Below, in pieces: positions 56,493 to 64,000 of a stretch of DNA of 64,000 bases (position 1 is its first letter; the number at the start of each line of letters is the position of its first letter). Where the stretch lies: assembly GCA_017893485.1 (NCBI GenBank), contig CM030366.1:77939227-78003226 (forward strand), written 5' to 3'. This DNA comes from Hemerocallis citrina (lineage: Eukaryota > Streptophyta > Magnoliopsida > Asparagales > Asphodelaceae). A program made the translations under genes and the position numbers. The notes under the pieces are model-generated. The model was not told the DNA's origin. It saw only the letters and a program-made list of their open reading frames with translations, and made no database searches.

Positions 56493-56994
56493 GCTTGATC
56501 AATGCACGCGATCGGGCCACGTCACCCCTTTGTTGCAGCTTCCACATCACAGCTGTCCAATTCACTCAGCGGACGAGCCCGGGTCTGATCAACGCATCAT
56601 ATCGCTCCAAAAAAGTGCATCAGGTTTGATAAATCAATAAAAAAATCCCCAAAAAATAATTATAATTCAGAATTCAAATTTAAAAAACAAAATAATGATT
56701 ACTAAATTTGGGAAATTAATTAAAAATCCCTAAAAAATAATTGAAATTTTGGATAATTACTTAAAAAATTCGAAAAAAGCAGTCATTAATTGGGAAAAAA
56801 TATTTAAAATCCTAAAAAATTATAGGAAATTCCAAAAAATTTCGGAAAAGTTTAGGAAAGTGTCCTCCACCTCTCCACAAGTTCTACGAATTTTTAATTA
56901 TCCCTGAAAGCCAAGATAGTAATCCAGAACTCCAAATCAAGGCAAACTACTTTCCGAAAGACAAGAAAATCGTCTTCCGGGAGTGGCGAGCTTA
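56493..56994 (+). other. Tail of element B before its 3' LTR
   Basis: No gene. A short GC-richer piece (56493-56600) is followed by an AT-rich low-complexity run (56630-56860), like 42150-42460 in A. The polypurine tract 'ttccgggagtggcgagct' (56976-56993) comes last. Confidence 0.6.
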
Positions 56995-57618
56995 TGATAA
57001 TGGTAAAAAGTCACAGAAAATTAGGGTCGTACAATTCCAGCACGGATCTTAAAGTTCCTATAAGCAGATTAATAGTAATGGCTCTCTAACAGGTCCGGAC
57101 CTTCTTCCGGATCATTAACAAGTCATGGGCAGATTTCAAGCCCATTAAAAGTGACTGGGCCCACCAAGAGAGACACCCAGTCCATGAGGGTTGTAAGTCA
57201 AATCTTTTTCCCCCACTAAAAGAGTAACTGACTCTATCTTTTAAGGGGGAAATTCTACATGAGATAATAGATTGATATCAATCTCATAATTTCTTAAGCT
57301 TATAAATACCCTCTCCCCTCCCCAGTCAGAAGGTTATTAGAAATTTCTCTCTCAAAGTCACTTTCTCTCTCTAGTTCTAACTTGAGCTTCAGAAGGTCTA
57401 TCACTGGGGCTACCCCGGTGTTTCAGGCTTTTTGCATGTCCATCAGCCTCGTCAACAACCGTCAAATTTAGATCAAGGTGCTCTTTCAACGTTCTAGATC
57501 CAATCTTGGGAGCTCTAATCACTTTTTACGACAACGATTAAAGGTTAGAACATTAGTAGTTACGTTCAAAATATAAACTCACTTTTTGTTTGCTCCCACA
57601 CCAAAACAAGCAGCAATA
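56995..57618 (+). repeat. 3' LTR of element B (624 bp)
   Basis: It starts TGATAATGGTAAAAAG and ends ...GCAGCAATA. It matches the LTRs of A in layout: 'agcccattaaaagtg' near 57139, a TATA-like 'cttataaataccctc' at 57299-57313, 'ccggtgtttcaggctttttgca' (57414 on) and 'gtttgctcccacaccaaaa' at the end. It is more diverged in sequence than the A pair, consistent with B being older or of another subfamily. Confidence 0.72.
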
Positions 57619-57999
57619 GTTGTTAATTACCATTTCTTTGGTATGAATGATTACAAACTCTAGGTGGATGATTGTAATACGATTGTCTGCTATATTTGGG
57701 TTATTATCTTCTTTGATCTATGGCTTGCCTATGGGTGCTTTTTCATGCTATTTTTATCTTGATCCTTATATGATTGGTTATTCTGAGTATTTGGTATCTT
57801 GATCCTATGATATTTTCTTGTTATATTTTTAGGGTTTTTGCATTTGTTCTTGTGCAGCCATGGTGAGCTCTACTCGCCGTTATGGGTGGGAGTCAGTGCT
57901 ACTATTAGCCTTACAGTTGGTCTCTTTTCCAGGTGGTGATGATGGACAGTCTGGCTCGAGTGTAAAGAGTTTTGATGTTTGTTTTTCACTATTTAGTTG
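57619..57999. other. Unassigned stretch between B and the LINE
   Basis: No gene or element is recognised. There are T-rich pieces ending in 'cttgtgcag' (57858) and 'cttttccag' (57932) that look like splice acceptors, but the sequences after them give no convincing protein. It may be the 5' part of the LINE or host intergenic DNA. Confidence 0.4.
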
Positions 58000-59034
58000 A
58001 AGGAGATAGAGGAATTAGAGAAAAAGCAGGAAACTGATGGCTTGGATGACAGCCAACTTTGCAGATTAGCAGCATGTAGGCAAGAGATTCTTGTGACATA
58101 CCTAGAGGAGGAGGCTATGTGGCACCAAAGATCGAGGGTCAAATAGTTACAAGAAGGGGATGCTAACACTAAGTACTACCATAAGGTTGCGAGCATGCAG
58201 CGTAGGAACAACTTCATTCATTCCTAGAAAATTTGTGATGACGATGGTCTCAAACAAACAACATATCACTCAGTATATTCATGATAATTACAAGGATTTG
58301 TTTGGTAACTCAAAGTGTAACATCGCATAATTTCAAGAGATATAATATAGTATTATATATATGTAATATATAGAATTGGGGGTTGTGTCCTATAGAAGAT
58401 TCTATAGGAGTGGTCCATGGGGTGTTGTGGTGCAATGGGGCCAAGAGAGAGGGTTGCAGCAGCAGCAGCTCTGCTGCCATGTGGCTGACGTGGCAAGGAG
58501 GTGGGGCCCAGGTACTGCAGCACAGGAGAGGGGAGGGCGTGTGCTGACATGGCGAGGGGCCCACCAGAAGGGGGGTGGCTGGCTGACGTCACATGCGAGT
58601 ATTGAAGCGTATGTAGATTGAATTGGTCCCATATCGGGAGATTAACAAGATTAATTAATAATAAATAATATTTCCTATGATCAAGAGTCACCTAATTGGT
58701 TAACCACCTTTTGAGAGGCAGCCTATAGTGGGCAGTTGTATTAATACATAAATAAAATTGTCTGAGTATTGGGGTGGGCGTTACAAATGGTATCAGAACC
58801 GACTTTGACACCAAGTGTGGGTCAGGGTGGGTATGCCTGAGAGGGAGCTAAGATTAGTATGCTGGCAGTTTGGTCAGGGGCAGTACGCTAGAATTAGCTG
58901 AATCAGAGTATGTCATTCCACATTGACTAGAAAGGAGATCATGCACTAGGTTGCATGCCCCGTACTTAGCGAGGATGCTGATTTCTAAAGGGGGGTGTAT
59001 GTAACACCCCGTAATTTCAAGAGACATAATATAG

Positions 59035-59076
<42 letters not shown>

Positions 59077-60114
59077 TTATATATATATAATATAGAATTG
59101 GGGTTGTATCCTATAGAAGATTCTATAAGAGTGGTCCATGGGGTGCTGCTGGTGCCGTGGGGCCCAGGGAGAGGGCTGCAGCAGCAGCAGCTCTGCTGCC
59201 ACGTAGCTGATGTGGCAAGGAGGTGGGGCCCAGGTACTACAGCACAGGACAGGGGAGTTGTGGGCATGTGCTAACGTGGTGAAGGGCCCACCAGGGGGGG
59301 GGGGTTAGCTGGCTGACGTCACACGCGAGTATTGAAGCGGATGTGGATTGAATTTATCCCTTATCGAAAGATTAACAAGATTAATTAATGATAAATAATA
59401 TTGCTTATGAACAAGAGCCACCTAATTGGTTAGCCACCTTTTGAGAGGCAGAAGATCTGTGGGTGGTGATAGACAAGGAGATTCAGTGTAAAATTTTGGC
59501 TCTCCAAGATCCATTCACAAGGAAGGATGTCAGAGCAGTAGTTTTAGGCGTGGGTCAAGAAAAAGAATCAGGACCGGATGGATTCTCAGTCTTCTTCAAC
59601 AAAAGATTATGGGACACCATGAAAGTGGATATTATGGATGTCAAGAATCTGAGGGTATTCTGAAAATGGGAAGATTAAACTATGTCAATGTTTCATTGAT
59701 CCTAAAGAAAAATGTGGTCACTTAGGTCGGGGTTTTTAATGCCAACAGCCTGCTAAATTGCTCGATAAAAATTATCTCAAAGGTTTTGGCTAACCATCTA
59801 AGAGGTCATATTGGGGAAATGGTGGATGAATATCATACAGGGTTCATCACATGAAGGGAAAATTTAGAGGGCATGGCTTTAGTTCAGGAAATAATCCAGG
59901 ACTGTAAAAGGAGGAGGTCAGTGGGATTTCTTCTAAAATTAGACTTCGAAAAAGCTTACGACAAAATGGAATGGGCTTATTTGCTAGACTCTTAGGAGGC
60001 GAGGGTTCGGGAGTAGATGGTTTGGATGGATCTATACCTGGTTGCATTCTACAAAGGTGAGTGTATTAGTAAACGGGATATTGCAAAAAGAAATTAAATG
60101 TCAGATAAAAAATA
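58000..60114 (+). pseudogene. L1-type LINE ORF2 remnant, split by a TRIM-like element
   Basis: The left piece (58000-58315) reads MWHQRSRVK, then LQEGDANTKYYHKVASMQRR and YKDLFGNSK, the linker between endonuclease and RT of plant L1 elements. The right piece (59452-60114) reads DLWVVIDKEIQCKIL, GPDGFSVFFNKRLWD, INYVNVSLILKKN, IISKVLANHLRG and the RT motif LKLDFEKAYDKMEW. At least five stops and several shifts occur. The element is cut at 60114 by a solo LTR, and the RT catalytic FADD part is absent. Only a 5'- and 3'-truncated, inactive fragment remains. Confidence 0.82.
58316..59451 (+). mobile_element. TRIM-like miniature LTR retrotransposon
   Basis: The 5' LTR is 58316-58785 (TGTAACATCG...GGGCGTTACA). 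It is followed after 2 nt by TGGTATCAGAACC (58788-58800), an initiator-Met-tRNA-type primer-binding site. The interior is only 214 bp, noncoding, and ends in the polypurine tract AAGGGGGGTGTA (58988-58999). The 3' LTR (59000-59451) starts TGTAACACCCCG, contains an expanded AT run (59036-59072) and lacks the last 70 bp or so. At about 1.1 kb it is large for a TRIM but has the defining layout. It sits inside the LINE. Confidence 0.85.
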
Positions 60115-63035
60115 TGTCACGCCCCGCTTCCCAGAATACGGGAACACAGGCACGTAACTGAGGCCCAGTGAATGATGCGAATACATCATTCATAAGCTGT
60201 ATAATTTAACTCAACAACAAGCTGGCAATATCAACCACGCAAGCATGTAAAATCACAATAGGATAACAAGTACATGACATATTACATGACATAATACAGG
60301 ACATAACCAACAGCTGGAAAAGAAACATAGTTAAGGGTCAAACACGCCTGGATTACAACAAAGATTACATGAATAAAACATGAATTAAAATAACATGAAA
60401 TTAAACAAGACTAGAATCTCTGTTCAGCAACACCTTCGGGTAATTCTCCATCTGGGCCTGCAAGTATATTATTACAAAGGAAGAGACAAGAATTACTTGT
60501 TAATGCAAGTCACGGGCTGCAAGTGGTACAAGCTAACGGGACAATATAGAATAAAACAAAAGCAGGAAAGAACAAGGAATCAAGAATCATATGATAGTAG
60601 AGATACAATATGCAAACAGAAAATAAGACATCATGGAACAAGTGGCATACATGTAAACAATTAAATAAATCCGTAGGAACATGTAACATGTAAACGAAAA
60701 AGAAAGTAAATGTGTCAACATGAACGCATAACATGTAAACAAGTGAACAAGTCATCATAACCATGTAACATGTAAACGGATCATGCAAGTGTACGCGTTA
60801 ATGTCATGTCTTTTATTAATCTAACTAGGTAGCACTTCATACATCCCATACCACATGGTTGCTACTCGCAATCAAGTGAACGTTTAGACTAGTGGTGGAT
60901 TCTATAGGTCACGTACTCGGAAAAAATTATATCTTGTTCGAGATACGTGCAATGTGGAACATGTAGTGTGTCTTGTAACGTGAAACATGTAAACCTGTAA
61001 TTTAGCAAACTTGCAACTTGTAACTTGCAATTTGCAGCGAGGAACCACGAGCCCCCGTCCGAGTACGCTCTTCTATATTGCCCACTACTAAATCTTTTCC
61101 CTTTATACCCCGGCTTGTTATCTTTTTATTACAATTAAACATGAACAAAACTACATGCAACAACAAGGACGAGTAACATGGCAAGGGTAACATGACAAGA
61201 TCGAGTATCAAGACTTATGCAATGCAAAAAAACATATTTTAAGACTTATAGAACATGTTGATGTGACTAATGGTATGCATAACACTTAATCAAGAATAAA
61301 AGATATTATAACAATATGCAACCTAGTAACAAGCAATTTATGCACAACATTCTATATAGTTCTAAGGGTATATATATGTGATCGTGTTCATGCAATGCAT
61401 ATGGTGACAGAGTATTCGCGATCATGTACGAATACGGGATCAATAGATTATATAAGATACGAATAGAGTCAAAAATATACTTGCAATATTTTGCAAAGGA
61501 GCTTGTACTAGACCAACGAATTTGTACAAGGGGATACTTTCCTATTAGTTGACGACGATTAAATTTAAGACAGAATAACGGGATCAGTATCCCGGGCAGC
61601 AGAACATGTGCGAGATATTTGGCAGCCACGCAAAAACAGCAACAGCAACTCCACAAAGCAATGTCCAAAATAGCAGTCAACTCCTTCACAAATTCCACGA
61701 CAGCAAACACCTCCAATCACAACTCCACTACAATCAGATTCCAACACAACACCAAACAGTAAACTAATAACCGCAACTTCACTTCACAAACACCAACTCC
61801 AATACACCAAAACCCAACAGCAACAACAAACCCCAACTCACTTCTTCTTCTCCTTATTCAACATAGAGAGATATAGAGAGAGAGAGCTCGTGCGGGAGAA
61901 GTGGGTGCGCGATGGGAGGCGACCTGCAGAGGGCTCGCAACTGGGGGAAGTTTCGGCTGTGGTGGATTCAAGCGGAGGAGGGTTCAACGGGGTCGGCGAC
62001 TGAGGTAGTGGCGGGCTTCGACGAGGAGGAGGTGGTGTCGAGGTGAGGAGGAGCGGGGTGGCAAGCAATGGAGAGGGAGCACCGGAGGAAGAGGGTGACG
62101 AAGATGAGCGGCGGGAAGAGCGAGGGCGGCGGAGCTGTGGCGACGTGACTGGTCGGCGACGGAGAGGAGCAGCGATGGGGGGGACGGTGCTGTCGCCGAG
62201 GGAGCTCAGGGTGACGAGGAAGCGGTGTGAACTGATCGGCGACTTCGGAGCGGTGCAGGCGAAGATTGGGACGAATAAAGGAGGAGCGAGGCGAGCGGTC
62301 GACAGCAAATGGCGACGACTGGAGGGGGAACGGTACGGTGACTAGGTTGAGCGGGAGGAGCGGGAGGCGTGGTTTGCAGGGAGGCAGTGACAGGCGAGGT
62401 GGAGGGTGCAGAGGTGGAGATGAAGACAAGGTGGAGTCGAAGCTTGAGGTCGGGGATGATGAGTGAGAGCGGGAGATGGAGGAAGGAGGAGAGGGAGAAT
62501 GAGTTTGGGTTCTCTGGTTTTTGTTTTCGAAACAGGGAAGGGATTCGAAAAGTGGGGTAGAGGGAAGTATTGTATACGGGTAGGTGTGGGGTTAATCTGT
62601 ACAATTATATAGGTTTTGGGTTAATGGATTTGGGCTTGGGCTTAAAAAGGGCTCAAAGTATTTAAATAAAATAATTAGGATTTGGGCTAATCTTTTGCGC
62701 TCAAATTAAATATAATAATAAAATCAAATCAAATTATAGAATTGGGCTTAAAATAACAATTAAATAATTGGGATCACATTAATAATTAATAAAATAAATA
62801 ATGTAAACTTGGGCTTAGAATAAACAATTGGGCTTCAGAATAATAAATAATAAAATCAAAAATACAAAATTGGGCATTTAACTAAATATTAAACAATTGA
62901 ATAATATGTATATTGGACTCATAAAATAGTTTAAATAATAAAATAAATTAGGAGGAAATAGTTATAAAATACTAGTGATTTAAAATACAGAAAAAAATAA
63001 TTGAAAATTACGTATTATTGAAAACAGGGGTTACA
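60115..63035 (-). mobile_element. Solo Tekay/Del-like LTR (2.9 kb)
   Basis: It has perfect 5-bp target-site copies, aaata at 60110-60114 and 63036-63040. In minus orientation it starts TGTAACCCC and ends GGGGCGTGACA, like the LTRs of H. Landmarks shared with H are 'tgtcacgccccgcttccca' at the left end, the 'catagctgt'-type block, 'cccactactaaa' near 61080 (H: 4800) and 'taattctccat' near 60440. A TATA-like CTATATAATT is at 62613-62604 (minus), then a GC-rich leader (62520-61860). No interior is present. The frames in the leader (61838-62429 and neighbours) are not taken as genes. Confidence 0.87.
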
Positions 63036-63040
63036 AAATA

Positions 63041-64000
63041 AATAGCTGACAAAATCGATTCTGCATTTATTTCGACTGCTATAGATCGGAAAAACAAAAT
63101 TGTAGCAAAAAGTGGCTCTGTACAGAGTGAGTTCACGTCGGTACGGTATTCGTGTCCGCAAGACGTGCGGGCGCACAAAAAACGCATGTAATCCGGTCCG
63201 AGATGTGCACCACCCAACCCCAGCGCGCGCGCGAGAGAGAGAGAGCCTTTTGGCTTGCTATCTTACAATGCCAAGAAAATGGTTAATATATATACCCTTC
63301 TAATTCCTTTGATTTTTTTCGATGTAGGATTAAAGTCCCTCAACTCATTTTTCATAAATCAACTGTCTCACTTTAAGAGACAATTTCTCATTCACCCGAT
63401 AACTGTTTTGAGCAAGTAAATATATGATTTTGATATACTCCTGGAGGAGAACACAAATCCATCAAGATCTCTCACTAACTCATTGAGTATCTTACATAAA
63501 AAGTTGCTCAAAAACTAGTTCGTAAATGGGGTTAAGATACCCATTTTTTAACATTCCTCACATGAATGAAATTGACGATCACAGGCACGGCATACTGATA
63601 CGACAGACTTGGTGACAGAATTCAGTGGTTGAACCCTGCATAAGATAGGTAGGTGTTACCCTTTGAACCTTTCCTTATGAAAATATGTTTACTTTACTAA
63701 CTAAACAGTAGACACGATGTCCTTGAACTGTTCTGTCATTTGTTTAAACGATGACATATTTCACACATGAGTTTTCCTAATGCATTTCATTTCTCATTGT
63801 TATGTTCATTTTGGCCATGAACATACGCCTAGTACTGTAAGAGTTTAACAGGATTATTGCCCTATACTATTTCCTTGGAAGCGGCCCTTCTTCCCTCTCA
63901 CATAAGTGATTTCTTAGTTAAGAGTAACCCACATTACTCTGCTCGGATTTTCGACGCATAAGAATCACTAAAAGCCTAGCTTACCCTCTTACCTTATGAG
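63041..64000. other. Unclassified right edge of the window
   Basis: No gene or known element is recognised. The LINE does not obviously continue here. A CG/GA run (63220-63244) is followed by TATA-like 'ttaatatatataccc' (63282-63296) and 'cgatgtaggattaaagtccc' (63321), wording often seen in plant LTRs with a promoter. This may be part of another LTR element reaching beyond the window. Confidence 0.35.

Noticed and set aside
57640..57999. Host exon-intron fragment suggested by T-rich tracts ending in CAG
   Set aside because: The sequences after the apparent acceptors give no long frame or known domain, and LINE ORF2 begins directly after.
61838..62604. Minus-strand Pro/Ser-rich frames of 130-156 codons
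   Set aside because: They are in the same leader position of the solo LTR. There is no domain, and three frames overlap with equal composition, so a host gene is unlikely.
63270..63360. TATA box and start of a host gene at the right edge
   Set aside because: A TATA-like sequence is present, but no coding frame follows before the window ends. The wording resembles LTR promoters, so it was left unclassified.

Overview
This window is intergenic nuclear DNA of a flowering plant, probably a eudicot, made almost entirely of transposable elements. Evidence for a plant: Ty3/gypsy elements of the Athila, Tat and Tekay/Del types, a plant L1-type LINE, an iMet-primed miniature LTR element, and AT-rich sequence with AAT, TA and GT microsatellites. 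I found no host protein gene, rRNA or tRNA. The species cannot be named from this sequence.

The layout is a set of nested insertions. The oldest unit, element B, is a Tat-like element on the + strand. Its RNase H/integrase is at 16836-17972, the integrase end at 43237-43620, the 3' region at 43621-48934 and 56493-56994, and the 3' LTR at 56995-57618. Four elements or composites lie inside B. (1) F, a Tekay/Del-like long LTR (735-2784 and 16679-16834), holds the minus-strand Athila-like element G (2785-16678). G in turn holds H (3868-13213), a gag-only Tekay/Del element with a perfect target-site duplication (TSD). (2) A (17973-43236), a Tat-like element keeping only gag and protease, sits inside B's integrase. 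(3) C (18011-35682), a putative 3.7-kb solo LTR, sits inside the 5' LTR of A. T1 (19415-33417), a nearly complete minus-strand Tat element with a perfect TSD, sits inside C. (4) E (48935-56492), an Athila element lacking most of pol, sits in B's 3' region. Right of B are a LINE remnant (58000-60114) broken by a TRIM-like element (58316-59451), then a solo Tekay/Del LTR with a perfect TSD (60115-63035), then about 1 kb that I cannot classify.

The most interesting biology is in T1 and B. Both carry, between pol and the 3' LTR and antisense to gag-pol, a separate gene with its own TATA box, two introns at matching positions, a domain resembling Transposase_28 ('putative gypsy type transposon'), and, in T1, a classical nuclear-localisation motif and long coiled coils. 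In T1 the antisense gene block is flanked by two tandem arrays (59-bp and 113-bp units). Because the gene is antisense, the element's genomic RNA cannot have these introns spliced out, which explains why a retroelement can carry an intron-containing gene. A second theme is loss of pol in three lineages: H keeps gag only, A keeps gag-protease, and E keeps gag-protease plus a fused RT/integrase remnant.

All coding regions carry stops or frameshifts except T1's 918-residue protease-RT-RNase H frame. LTR pairs compared by eye differ by 27/620 in T1 (no indels) and by roughly 2% in E, so E looks younger than T1. Protein-family calls come from reading motifs, not from database searches.
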